From an uncultured Rubripirellula sp. (GTDB taxonomy: Bacteria; Planctomycetota; Planctomycetia; Pirellulales; Pirellulaceae), in contig CALIBL010000016.1 in the NCBI GenBank assembly GCA_938045805.1, forward strand, positions 109,127 through 173,126: a stretch of 64,000 bases of DNA. Reading direction: 5' to 3'. Position 1 is the first letter of the stretch. Each line of letters starts with the position of its first letter. Below, in pieces: positions 9,974 to 18,912 of the stretch. A program made the translations under genes and the position numbers. The notes beneath the pieces are model-generated. The model was given only the letters and a program-made list of their open reading frames with translations. It was not told the DNA's origin and made no database searches.

Positions 9974-11389
9974 ATGAGCGACTTACAAGATAAATCCAAT
10001 CTCAAATGGTACGAAGGCATCAGCTCCTACCAATGGTTGGTCCTTCTGATCGCCTCACTTGGATGGGTCTTTGATGTGTTTGAAGGTCAAGTTTTCGTAG
10101 CAAGCATGAATGATGCGATGCCACAGCTCTTGGACTTCAGTTCAACGACAATGGATGCGAAAGCCAAAGCCACGATCGCATCATGGAATAACTGGGCACT
10201 TGCATCATTCCTTCTCGGTGGAGCATTTGGCGGCATCCTCTTCGGAATGCTCAGTGACAAGATCGGTAGATCAAAAACGATGATTGTCACCATCTTGTTT
10301 TACTCGGTTTTCACCTGCGTGACGGCGTTAGCATCAGAACCTTGGCACATGGTCGCCCTGCGGTTTCTAGTAGCCATGGGTGTAGGAGGGGAGTGGGCTG
10401 TTGCAAGTGCCTTGGTAGCGGAGGTGATGCCCAAGAGATCAAGGCCGGTCATGGGCTCGATCTTCCACGCTTCTAGTGTATTTGGAACCCTGATGGCCGT
10501 CGCAGTTGGCTACTTCATCATCAGCGCTCAGGTTCTCGGCGAGAACACTTGGCGGCTTGGCTTTGTCATCGGCGTGATACCCGCTTTGTTGACGGTCTTC
10601 ATTCGCTGGAAAATGAAAGAGCCGGAACAATGGGTTCAAGCGAAAGAACGAGAACAGGCAGATGCAAGACAAGCAACGGGGTCACTGAAGGACTTATTTT
10701 GCAATCGCTATCTACGCAGCACGGTCGTCGGAACAACGCTGGCAACGATCGGATTGACCACATTCTGGGGCTGTCACATCTATGGCAAGAACACCTTGAA
10801 GCGTCGAGCAGAATCAAGTGTCATCGCTGCAGCAGGCCTTAACGAAATCGACTGGTCAACGGCTAACGATGAACAAAAAAAAGCTCGAGAAGAAGCACTG
10901 AGTAATGGCAAAAGCGAGATCAAACGCGAAGAGATGACCGGAATGTTCCTCGTGATGGTCTTTGGAGGTGGCTTAGGATTGGTGCTGTTTGGATCCATCT
11001 CCAATATGATCGGCCGAAAAGGAGCCTTCGTTTTTTATCATCTCGGTGGATTCATTGCAGCCCTGATACTGTTCTATGTTCTTGGACCAGGCGATTACTC
11101 TCGAAACATTCTGCTGATATTTTTGCCAATCTTTGGATTCCTCACCCTCGGTATGCACGCTGGCTATGCGGTGTACTTCCCCGAACTATTCCCCACGAGG
11201 CTTCGAGGAACAGGAACAGGATTTTGTTTCAACGCCGGAAGAATCGGATCGGCCATCGCGATTGCTGCTTCCGCTATGCTTGAGTGGACCCCCGCTCAAT
11301 CTTCGCAGTACATGGTACCTCTGTTCGCCGTTGGAATCGCGGTCACCCTTCTTGCCAAAGAGACCCGCGGCGAAGAACTGCCCGACTAA
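9974..11389 (+). CDS. MFS transporter (sugar/organic acid type)
   Basis: A 471-residue inner-membrane permease with the 12-helix layout of the major facilitator superfamily. The signature loop between helices 2 and 3 is clear (GMLSDKIGRSKTM). A second copy follows helix 8 (GSISNMIGRKGAF), and an ETRGEEL-like tail ends the protein. A charged insertion of about 45 residues (RRAESSVIAA to KREEMTG, near residues 275-320) lies between helices 7 and 8; by topology it would face the periplasm. The family carries sugars, sugar acids or aromatic acids with protons. The neighbouring dioxygenase and aldo/keto reductase suggest it imports their substrate. Confidence 0.88.
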   Translation: MSDLQDKSNLKWYEGISSYQWLVLLIASLGWVFDVFEGQVFVASMNDAMPQLLDFSSTTMDAKAKATIASWNNWALASFLLGGAFGGILFGMLSDKIGRSKTMIVTILFYSVFTCVTALASEPWHMVALRFLVAMGVGGEWAVASALVAEVMPKRSRPVMGSIFHASSVFGTLMAVAVGYFIISAQVLGENTWRLGFVIGVIPALLTVFIRWKMKEPEQWVQAKEREQADARQATGSLKDLFCNRYLRSTVVGTTLATIGLTTFWGCHIYGKNTLKRRAESSVIAAAGLNEIDWSTANDEQKKAREEALSNGKSEIKREEMTGMFLVMVFGGGLGLVLFGSISNMIGRKGAFVFYHLGGFIAALILFYVLGPGDYSRNILLIFLPIFGFLTLGMHAGYAVYFPELFPTRLRGTGTGFCFNAGRIGSAIAIAASAMLEWTPAQSSQYMVPLFAVGIAVTLLAKETRGEELPD

Positions 11390-11454
11390 TTGGGCCTTAA
11401 GAATCAAGATGAGGATGCACTCTATGGCGGTGCATTTTGAAAGTGGGATGACAC

Positions 11455-12204
11455 TTGGAAACCAGCTCAATTCTGATTTTTGTGATGATCGTCTCACTCA
11501 TAGCTGGGGTGATTCACAGCGCGATAGGATTCGGATTTGGCATCGTTGCTATCACGCTACTTCCGCTGGCCATTGATGTTATTTCGTCTCACATCATCGT
11601 ATCCGTCTGCAGTGTACCGATGCTTCTCATGGCGGCATGGACCTACCGCAAAGGAGTGCAGCGAATCCCTTTCGCAGTAACATCGGTTGGAGCGATTTTA
11701 GCGCTGCCCGCAGGACTCTTTATATTTGAAGCGGTATCGATAGATTTGTTAATCCGAGCCACCGGTCTTGGCGTCCTGCTAATGGTAGCGTCAACGCTAC
11801 GAACCAAACAAAAAAGCGTCCGAGAACTGCAGCCATCAAAAAAACATCTGCACAGCTTCATTGCTGGAGTCCTTTCGGGATTTCTAGCCGGAGCTGTTAG
11901 CATTGCAGGACCACCGATTGCAGCCTACGCGATCCGCCAAAACTGGAATAGCAACCAGTACAAGGCGTTCGTCACGCAGTTTCTGCTATTGGTCGCAACC
12001 TGCAAAGCAATCCTGCTGGGCGTTAGAGATCACATCGACGTCGAACTTGGGATAGAGATCGGATTCGCTTCGATACTCGCGGTACTTGGCGTTGCAATCG
12101 GCGAACGCCTCAGCCGCAATCTTCAAGCCGAAAAGTTAAAAAAGGTTGTCGCTGCTGCACTTATCGCGGTCGCCTTGCTGATGCTACTCGGCGGTGGCGC
12201 ATGA
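11455..12204 (+). CDS. TauE/SafE family permease (sulfite exporter-like)
   Basis: A 249-residue integral membrane protein with about eight hydrophobic segments and the family's two half-repeats (GVIHSAIGFGFGIVAITLLP and LSGFLAGAVSIAGPPIAAYA). The listed start is TTG; an ATG ten codons downstream is an alternative. The family exports sulfite or sulfonates or moves organic anions such as lactate. A TauD-like dioxygenase lies two genes upstream, which would make sulfite export sensible if the dioxygenase releases sulfite, but that link is inference. Confidence 0.85.
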   Translation: METSSILIFVMIVSLIAGVIHSAIGFGFGIVAITLLPLAIDVISSHIIVSVCSVPMLLMAAWTYRKGVQRIPFAVTSVGAILALPAGLFIFEAVSIDLLIRATGLGVLLMVASTLRTKQKSVRELQPSKKHLHSFIAGVLSGFLAGAVSIAGPPIAAYAIRQNWNSNQYKAFVTQFLLLVATCKAILLGVRDHIDVELGIEIGFASILAVLGVAIGERLSRNLQAEKLKKVVAAALIAVALLMLLGGGA

Positions 12205-12240
12205 TTTTTGATTGCGCTCAATGGCGACCGCAATGATTGC

Positions 12241-12951
12241 TCATTTAGCAAAGGTACTTTGGATCAGAACGTACATTTTGCCTTCGTTGTCGGTGGGATC
12301 GACATCGAACATTCTCAGATAAAGTCGCCCCGTCTTCTTTGCGTTGAAGGACATCCCACTCGAGACAACAAACGGTTGCCCCTCAGCTAACTCAGCAGGC
12401 GTGTTGGCAACGATTCCGATCAAAGTCCCCAGCTTAATCCGATTATCCTTGGGGCGAAATTCGTTAGGTATCTCTAATCCTGCGGGCCCGGTTTCAAACA
12501 CCACTTTCCAGCTACCTTTCACCTCGATTTGGACGGGCATGCCTTCGAGAAGCGTGACACCAGAATCCTGCCAACCCTGAGTCGCCAAGACATCGGTAAG
12601 CTGTCGATCTTGAGCTCTTTGGTTCGCAAGGATGCGGTTCAAACCTGCTTCGGCCGCTCCATACTTTGGCACCAAGCGCACCAACGACTCATATACTTCT
12701 CGAGCTTTATCAAAATCCTTCTTGCGTTCGTATTCGACGGCTAACTTCTCCGCTTTTACAATGAATTCCTTGTGCAAGTTAAGTAACACTGGGTCGGAAG
12801 GTAGCTGTGGTTGATTTTCTGCTGCTGCCTTCATCTGCTCTTTCAAGCGTTGCTGTGTCTGCCGCGGATCAGGCCGCTGAGCGATCAATCCGCTCCCAAG
12901 AACTGAAACTACAACGATAAATGCAGCAGAAAATCGCATCGAAGAGACCAT
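12241..12951 (-). CDS. Exported protein with a helical repeat and a PA-IL-like beta domain
   Basis: The open frame extends up to 13062, but the likely start is the ATG at 12951 (or 12939), where a clean signal peptide begins (SSMRFSAAFIVVVSVLG) and a GAAGG lies about 11 bases upstream. The mature protein has a TPR-like helical segment (KLAVEYERKKDFDKAREVYE) followed by a C-terminal beta domain. That domain contains VTLLEGMPVQIEVKGSWK, IKLGTLIGIV and KTGRLYLRMFDVDPTDNEG, which resembles the PA-IL/LecA-like galactose-binding sandwich often fused to planctomycete exported proteins. Carbohydrate binding is inferred from fold similarity only. It converges on the TauE-like gene with a 36-base gap. 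Confidence 0.65.
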   Translation of the reverse strand: MVSSMRFSAAFIVVVSVLGSGLIAQRPDPRQTQQRLKEQMKAAAENQPQLPSDPVLLNLHKEFIVKAEKLAVEYERKKDFDKAREVYESLVRLVPKYGAAEAGLNRILANQRAQDRQLTDVLATQGWQDSGVTLLEGMPVQIEVKGSWKVVFETGPAGLEIPNEFRPKDNRIKLGTLIGIVANTPAELAEGQPFVVSSGMSFNAKKTGRLYLRMFDVDPTDNEGKMYVLIQSTFAK

Positions 12952-13227
12952 CAAACCACAAACCTTCAAAACAGAGACAAACAAAACAAGAAGAAGACAT
13001 TGTAAACCAACGCGTACTGCGAACGCCAACCACAAATCATACTGATTAAATGATGACCACAATTCCTAACGAAGCCGAACGAGTTTTTCTACAATCCGTC
13101 AAAGCCAATCACTACTGCCGTGCAGCCCGCTTATAATGGAGGGATCCATCCATCTTTGGATTCTTATTTTGACTCGCTGAGCCAGTCATTGCGTTCGAAC
13201 CAACGCCATCCCAAGCCCTCATCTGAA

Positions 13228-16200
13228 ATGAAACAAATCAAAAATCCAGTTTTCATTATTTTCCTCACTTTACTCTCGAACCTAAACGTGGTGGCTCAGG
13301 GACCCGCTCTCGATGAGATGCTTTTGTCTGAGAAGATTGACTTGCTCATCGAGGACTCGGAACATAAAGGGGATGCCAAAAGGGGATCATTGCTTTTCCA
13401 TTCACCTGCTTTGGGTTGCTGGAAGTGCCACGACTCCGAACCCAACCCTAACTCGCTGGCGCCTACCCTGATCCATTGGGATCAACCCCCAAGCACCGCA
13501 CACCTAATTGAATCAATCCTTGAACCATCGAAGGAAATTGCAGAACGATACCGGGCCAAACAGGTCCTCACCGAGGACGGCCAAACCTTCGTTGGCATCC
13601 CAAAAACGATCAAAAATGAAGTCATGCTTCTGCAGACTGGACCTGCCCCAAGTGACCTAAAGGAGATCGACCTGGAGTCGATTGAAGCGGACAAGACTGT
13701 CTCCAACTCGATCATGCCGGTGGGACAAATCAATGTGCTGAGATCACGTCAGGAGTTCCTTGATTTAGTTCGTTACCTCGTGGAAATCTCACGAGGTGGC
13801 AAATCGGCTGTAATTGACTTGGCTCCAACTGAACAAGAGAGACTCGCCATGTCGCCGCCGCAGGAGGCAGACCTTGATCACGCCGGACTGATCGCTGACT
13901 GGAACAATCAGTCGATGAAACGTGGGCAAGCAATTTATGAACGGGTTTGCCAAAACTGCCATGGAACCATCGCGGCACCAGGATCACTTCCGACCTCCCT
14001 TCGGTTTGCCGAGGGTAAATTCAAATTTGGATCCGATCCATATTCGATGTACCAAACTCTCACCCACGGCGGTGGAATGATGCTACCTCAGACGTGGATG
14101 GTTCCCCAGCAGAAATACGATGTCATTCACTTCATCCGAGAACATTTCCTTCGCGCCCATAATCCAAGCCAATACGTCTCCATCGAAAAGGAGTACCTTG
14201 CCTCATTGCCCGCCGGCAACTCTCGCGGCCCAGAACCGAAGGTAATCGAACCGTGGGTTACCATGGACTATGGGGACATGCTCATCACCACCATTCAATT
14301 TGGAGAGAAACCAGATGGCATTGCACAAAAAGCAATTGCTATTCGTCTAGATGATGGACCCGGCGGTGTGGCCCGCGGTAACGCATGGATGGCATTCGAG
14401 CATGACACGCTCCGTATGGCGGCAGCATGGACCGGTGATTTTGTCGACTGGAATGGTATTCAATTCAACGGAAGACATGGGGTTCATTTACGATCATCGG
14501 GAGAAATCGTGGCCGGGAATCCAAATGCACCAGGATGGTCAGATCCGCGAAATAACCCCTCAGCATCTCAGACAAGCCGAGTCATTGGACGTGACGACCG
14601 GCAATATGGCCCCCTTCCAAAAGACTGGGCCAAATTCAGAGGGATTCATCGTTTTAAGAATCGAATCATTCTCGATTACACCGTTGGTCAAGCCGCAATC
14701 TTGGAGTATCCGAATCTCATCACGGTTGAAGGTACACCAGTCTTCGTCCGCACACTTCAGCTAGATTCGACAGACCGAGCCCTCGAAGCGGTGGTTCTCA
14801 CGATGCAAGACGGAGACGCTGCGGAGCATCATGCCGACGGGGTCGACGGTGATCGAATCAGCATCAAGAAACCTTCAGGCGAACTCATTTCGATCTCCTT
14901 GGCAGGTTTTACCAAGCAGAGCTCCTTATTGGTTCGTGATCAACAGGTGATTGCCAACCTAAGTCCCGATGCAACTAACTCTCGTGGCTCAATCATTATT
15001 ACAGCAGCCAAATGGAACCAAGAGAATCGATCCCGCATTCGTACTCATCTCAACCAACACCCGAGTGACCTTACTGAGTGGACCCATGGTGGTCCCGCTC
15101 AATACACAACACAACTTGAAGTACCCGTCAAGAGATGGTTCGAATCTGAAACGTGGGAGGTCGAAGAACTAGCACGACCAGAGAACAACCCTTGGCTCGC
15201 AAGAACTCGTGTGACGGGGATGGACTTCAGCCCGGAGGGTAATTCATTGGTTGCCTGCACATGGGACGGGGATGTCTGGCGCGTCGACAACCTTGAAAGT
15301 CTCGGCAAGCAAAATAGCACTTTAATCTGGACACGAATTGCAAGCGGGCTATTCCAACCGCTTGGAATTCTCTGGGAACAAGAGCGTCTGTTAGTAACCT
15401 GCCGAGATCAGATTGTCGCCCTTCGTGACAAAAACAATGATGGCGAGATGGATCACTACGAATGTTTCAATAGTGACCACCAAGTCACGGAGCACTTCCA
15501 TGAATTTGCGATGGGACTTCAACGCAATGCCAACGGCGATTACTTTTATGCCAAGTCCGCTCGACACGCTCTCAAGGCTGTCGTACCTCACCACGGAACA
15601 CTTCTGCGAGTTTCCAGTGATGGAAAAACAACGGATATCATCGCCACGGGTTTTCGCGCCGCAAACGGCGTTTGCCTCAATGATGACGGCACCTATATCG
15701 TCACCGACCAAGAGGGACACTGGAACCCAAAGAACCGAATCAATTGGGTACGTGAGGGAGGATTCTATGGCAACATGTATGGATACCACGACGTGACGGA
15801 CTCAAGTGACGAAGCGATGTCTTCGCCCCTCTGCTGGATCACCAATGCCTTCGATCGATCACCTGCTGAACTGCTATGGGCCAAAACGGATCGCTGGGGC
15901 GAACTGAATGGAAAGTTATTAAACCTATCCTATGGGTACGGCAGAATTTATGTTGTGCCTCACGAGTTTCTAACTAATGAGAACTCGAAAGCAAGTGACA
16001 CAAATCAAACACTGGGACAACCGCAGGGTGGTATGTGTGCGTTGCCTATCCCTGATCTACCGACCGGGATGATCCGCGGACGTTTTTCACCAACCGATGG
16101 CCAACTCTACGTTGGTGGGATGTTCTCTTGGGCCGGCAGCAGGCAAGAACAAGAGGGAGGACTTTTTCGTGTTCGATACCGTGGAGGGTCACACCAACTA

Positions 16201-16539
16201 CCGATCGAAATCCATGCAGTTGATCAGGGCGTTGAAATTAAGTTCACCGAGCCACTGGACCGAAAAACAGCGGAAAATCCCGACCAGTATCTGATCAAAA
16301 CTTGGGATCTTCTCCGAACAAAAAATTACGGCTCACCTCACCTAAACGAAGCTTCGCCTCAAGTAACAAACGCGACCCTCATGGAAGACCAGCGCACCAT
16401 CCGACTCGTGATTCCAGAGCTAAAACCGACTCGTGGAATGGAAATCACCTGCAATCTCATGGACAGCAAAGGGTCAAAATTCACTCGTGTCATCCACAAC
16501 ACGATTTATGGATTCAAAAGAGAGTCAAGTGAACCATAG
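13228..16539 (+). CDS. DUF6797-type exported protein with two c-type cytochrome domains and a propeller
   Basis: The frame is open from 13120, but the ATG at 13228 gives a good signal peptide (MKQIKNPVFIIFLTLLSNLN ending near VVAQG), so the protein is about 1103 residues. A first heme site CWKCH lies near residue 64 and a second, CQNCH, near residue 242. The middle has the region usual after such cytochromes in planctomycete DUF6797 proteins. The C-terminal third is a propeller-like part (GMDFSPEGNSLVACTWDGDV, AANGVCLNDDGTYIVTDQEG). It probably passes electrons from an oxidised substrate in the periplasm. The next gene, on the same strand, encodes the TIM-barrel/MsrB fusion. Confidence 0.85.
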   Translation: MKQIKNPVFIIFLTLLSNLNVVAQGPALDEMLLSEKIDLLIEDSEHKGDAKRGSLLFHSPALGCWKCHDSEPNPNSLAPTLIHWDQPPSTAHLIESILEPSKEIAERYRAKQVLTEDGQTFVGIPKTIKNEVMLLQTGPAPSDLKEIDLESIEADKTVSNSIMPVGQINVLRSRQEFLDLVRYLVEISRGGKSAVIDLAPTEQERLAMSPPQEADLDHAGLIADWNNQSMKRGQAIYERVCQNCHGTIAAPGSLPTSLRFAEGKFKFGSDPYSMYQTLTHGGGMMLPQTWMVPQQKYDVIHFIREHFLRAHNPSQYVSIEKEYLASLPAGNSRGPEPKVIEPWVTMDYGDMLITTIQFGEKPDGIAQKAIAIRLDDGPGGVARGNAWMAFEHDTLRMAAAWTGDFVDWNGIQFNGRHGVHLRSSGEIVAGNPNAPGWSDPRNNPSASQTSRVIGRDDRQYGPLPKDWAKFRGIHRFKNRIILDYTVGQAAILEYPNLITVEGTPVFVRTLQLDSTDRALEAVVLTMQDGDAAEHHADGVDGDRISIKKPSGELISISLAGFTKQSSLLVRDQQVIANLSPDATNSRGSIIITAAKWNQENRSRIRTHLNQHPSDLTEWTHGGPAQYTTQLEVPVKRWFESETWEVEELARPENNPWLARTRVTGMDFSPEGNSLVACTWDGDVWRVDNLESLGKQNSTLIWTRIASGLFQPLGILWEQERLLVTCRDQIVALRDKNNDGEMDHYECFNSDHQVTEHFHEFAMGLQRNANGDYFYAKSARHALKAVVPHHGTLLRVSSDGKTTDIIATGFRAANGVCLNDDGTYIVTDQEGHWNPKNRINWVREGGFYGNMYGYHDVTDSSDEAMSSPLCWITNAFDRSPAELLWAKTDRWGELNGKLLNLSYGYGRIYVVPHEFLTNENSKASDTNQTLGQPQGGMCALPIPDLPTGMIRGRFSPTDGQLYVGGMFSWAGSRQEQEGGLFRVRYRGGSHQLPIEIHAVDQGVEIKFTEPLDRKTAENPDQYLIKTWDLLRTKNYGSPHLNEASPQVTNATLMEDQRTIRLVIPELKPTRGMEITCNLMDSKGSKFTRVIHNTIYGFKRESSEP

Positions 16540-16575
16540 CACATAAAATCAATCAACCGACCGTTGTCCGCCATT

Positions 16576-16603
16576 GCGTGTTGCACCAAAAGGTGCAGCA
16601 CGC
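16576..16603 (+). other. Strong hairpin between the DUF6797 gene and the TIM-barrel/MsrB gene
   Basis: GCGTGTTGCACC and GGTGCAGCACGC pair over 12 positions with a single G-T wobble around an AAAA loop, 36 bases after the upstream stop codon. No T-tract follows, so it is not a classical terminator. It may set the 3' end of the first message or the amount of read-through. Confidence 0.5.
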
Positions 16604-16698
16604 AGCGACTCGACGTACACTTATACTTCCCAAGATTAATCCCCGTCACGGCTGATCGCGGCGGGCAAGTGACGCACAAACGAACGAAAGTAACTGGA

Positions 16699-18108
16699 AT
16701 GCGACTCAATCGACGACAGGCCATCTCTTCGGCGACCGCTCTTTCTGCATCCGCCGCCATCTCAACGCAAACATTGCTTGCCGCAGAAACGCCAGACTTC
16801 AAATTCAATTACGTCCTCGCCTCTTGCATGTATGGATACAACAACGTTTGGGAAATCGTCCCAGAAGTTGCAAGGACCGGCGCGACAGCAATTGACCTTT
16901 GGCCAAAGATCCATGGATCGCAACGAGAGCAGGTCGATGAGATCGGAGTCGAAACATTTTCAAACTTCATCAAACGTTGGCAAGTTCAACTTGGTTGCAT
17001 CACCCAGTACAAACTCGGCCCATTTGCATTGGAAGATGAAATGCGACTGGCCCAAAAACTAGGGTGCGAGCTAATCGTCACCGGAGCTAGAGGGCCTCGA
17101 GGACTGAAGGGCGGGGAATTAAAAGCGGCTGTCGCAGACTTCATCGAAAAGATGAAACCTCACCTTGAAATTGCTGAAGAGACCGGGGTTACTATTGCAA
17201 TTGAGAATCACGACAACAACCTGATGGAGTCCGCTGACTCGATCAAATGGTTTCACGAACTTAGCCCGTCAAAGAACCTCAAAATTGCGTTCGCGCCCTA
17301 CCACCTTCCACAAGACAGCATGCTACTGGCGCAGCTGATCAGGGACACCAGTTCTTCGATCGCCATGTTCTATGCTTGGCAACATGGCAAGGGTGCACTG
17401 GATTCGCTGAGCATCGAAGAGCAACACTTGCAGATGCCGGGACGTGGTGATCTTGACTTTGAACCAATTGTCGAAGCATTGAAAGATGTCAACTACGACG
17501 GTTGGACCGAAATCTTTATGCATCCTGGAAAAAGAGGAACTCCGATCCGAGATTCAATCCAGGGGGTCACGTACGAGATCAATCGATCTCGCGACTACAT
17601 GGATCGCTGCCTCAAAGCAACCGACAAAACATCATCCAAACAGGTCGCCTCACGTGAAGGAAAGACAAACATGAGTGACAACAACCAAGACAAACAAGCG
17701 ATCATCAGAGGCGAGTTCAATCAACTCAATCCGAGAGAGGCTTACGTCATCCTGAATCAGGGAACCGAGCCACCGGGTCCCGGAGGATACACCATGACAA
17801 AGGACCCTGGGACCTATATCTGCCGCCAATGCAACGCAGCCCTCTATCGATCCGATGACAAGTTTGAGAGCCACTGTGGATGGCCAAGCTTTGATGACGA
17901 AATTGAAAACGCAGTCACTCGCCGACCCGACCCTGACGGCCTTAGAGTGGAAATCATCTGCAGCAATTGTGATGGCCACCTGGGGCACGTGTTTCAGGGA
18001 GAAGGCTTCACTCAGAAAAACACACGACATTGCGTTAACTCGATTTCAATGCGATTCATCAAAAAAGGGGATGACATTCCCCCGATGATCGTCAGAACCG
18101 AGAAATAA
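16699..18108 (+). CDS. In-frame fusion: Tat-exported TIM-barrel epimerase + peptide-methionine (R)-S-oxide reductase (MsrB)
   Basis: The likely start is ATG 16699, where a Tat signal begins (RLNRRQAISS, cleavage near LLAAE). The full protein is 469 residues. Residues about 35-310 are a sugar phosphate isomerase/epimerase TIM barrel (AIENHDNN, GRGDLDFEPIVEAL). From the Met at 17671 onward is a complete MsrB: zinc pairs CRQC (C375/C378) and CSNC (C421/C424), the CGWPSF motif, and the catalytic Cys in RHCVNSIS (C445). No stop separates the parts. An AAGGAAAG lies about 6 bases before the internal ATG, so MsrB may also be made alone, without the signal. MsrB reduces methionine-R-sulfoxide in proteins. 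If the fusion is real, the repair domain would be exported with the epimerase. Confidence 0.8.
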   Translation: MRLNRRQAISSATALSASAAISTQTLLAAETPDFKFNYVLASCMYGYNNVWEIVPEVARTGATAIDLWPKIHGSQREQVDEIGVETFSNFIKRWQVQLGCITQYKLGPFALEDEMRLAQKLGCELIVTGARGPRGLKGGELKAAVADFIEKMKPHLEIAEETGVTIAIENHDNNLMESADSIKWFHELSPSKNLKIAFAPYHLPQDSMLLAQLIRDTSSSIAMFYAWQHGKGALDSLSIEEQHLQMPGRGDLDFEPIVEALKDVNYDGWTEIFMHPGKRGTPIRDSIQGVTYEINRSRDYMDRCLKATDKTSSKQVASREGKTNMSDNNQDKQAIIRGEFNQLNPREAYVILNQGTEPPGPGGYTMTKDPGTYICRQCNAALYRSDDKFESHCGWPSFDDEIENAVTRRPDPDGLRVEIICSNCDGHLGHVFQGEGFTQKNTRHCVNSISMRFIKKGDDIPPMIVRTEK

Positions 18109-18229
18109 ACATCTGCAAGTCGGATTTTCAGCACTCGTTTTTGAGCAACAAAAACCTAGCCAAAGTATCCTTAGAACGGTGCAGGTGAACGTGCACCAAG
18201 TTTTCTTTGTACTCAGCCAGGTTATCCCT

Positions 18230-18826
18230 GTGACACGGATCCTAATCACCGCATTTGAACCCTACGAACACTGGCAACAGAACGCCAGTTGGCTCACTTT
18301 GTGCGACCTCACGCGATGGTACGACGGTGAACTTGAACTTGTCACTCGCCGGTACCCCGCACAGTTGGCAAGAATGGCTGAAATGCTGTGCAAGGATCTT
18401 CAAGGTGACTTTCCCTTGGCTATCCATTTGGGGCAAGCTCCAGAGGCGACTGCTATTGAACTTGAAACGGTTGGAGTCAATCGAAGAGAGGATGGTGGAA
18501 AAATTATCAATGACGGGCCGGATGGTTATCGAACATCATTGCCACTCCAATCCTGCGTCGATTACCTTTGCGAAGCGGGAATACCATGCAAAGTTTCATC
18601 TAGTGCGAGAACAAACCTCTGCAATGCTGCGTTTTACCTGAGTCAGCATTACTCGCGCATCTTTGGTATGCGAACACAAAGTGTTTTTGTTCACCTACCG
18701 CTTGCTCCCGGACAAGCAGCGCAAGAAGCCGAACCTCCCGCAAGCATGAGTACCCCCATGACCAGCGCTGCGGTAGCGATGATCATGCAATCACTGGTCG
18801 GAAACGACCATCGATTGACCGCTTAG
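18230..18826 (+). CDS. Pyroglutamyl-peptidase I family protein (peptidase C15)
   Basis: The open frame begins at 18179, but homology starts at the GTG at 18230 (TRILITAFEPYEHW), giving about 198 residues, close to the family's usual 200-220. The catalytic residues can be placed: Glu in AIELETVGVN, Cys in RTNLCNAAFY (near residue 131), and His in VFVHLP (near residue 155). C15 enzymes remove N-terminal pyroglutamate from peptides in the cytoplasm. The Cys neighbourhood differs somewhat from the classical AGTYVCN, so the peptide preference may differ. It is downstream of the MsrB fusion on the same strand with a gap of about 120 bases. Confidence 0.8.
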   Translation: MTRILITAFEPYEHWQQNASWLTLCDLTRWYDGELELVTRRYPAQLARMAEMLCKDLQGDFPLAIHLGQAPEATAIELETVGVNRREDGGKIINDGPDGYRTSLPLQSCVDYLCEAGIPCKVSSSARTNLCNAAFYLSQHYSRIFGMRTQSVFVHLPLAPGQAAQEAEPPASMSTPMTSAAVAMIMQSLVGNDHRLTA

Positions 18827-18846
18827 CAATCTTTCAGTGGCGAAGC

Positions 18847-18880
18847 AAAAAAAAACGCCGGTGGAAGAATCCACCGGCGT
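18847..18880 (-). terminator. Rho-independent terminator of the secretin gene
   Basis: ACGCCGGTGGA and TCCACCGGCGT form a perfect 11-bp stem with an AGAA loop. On the minus strand it is followed by nine T residues (A-run at 18847-18855). It lies 33 bases after the secretin stop codon. Confidence 0.9.
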
Positions 18881-18912
18881 CCAAACTCTTTGACTAAGTT
18901 TTCCACGAGGAA

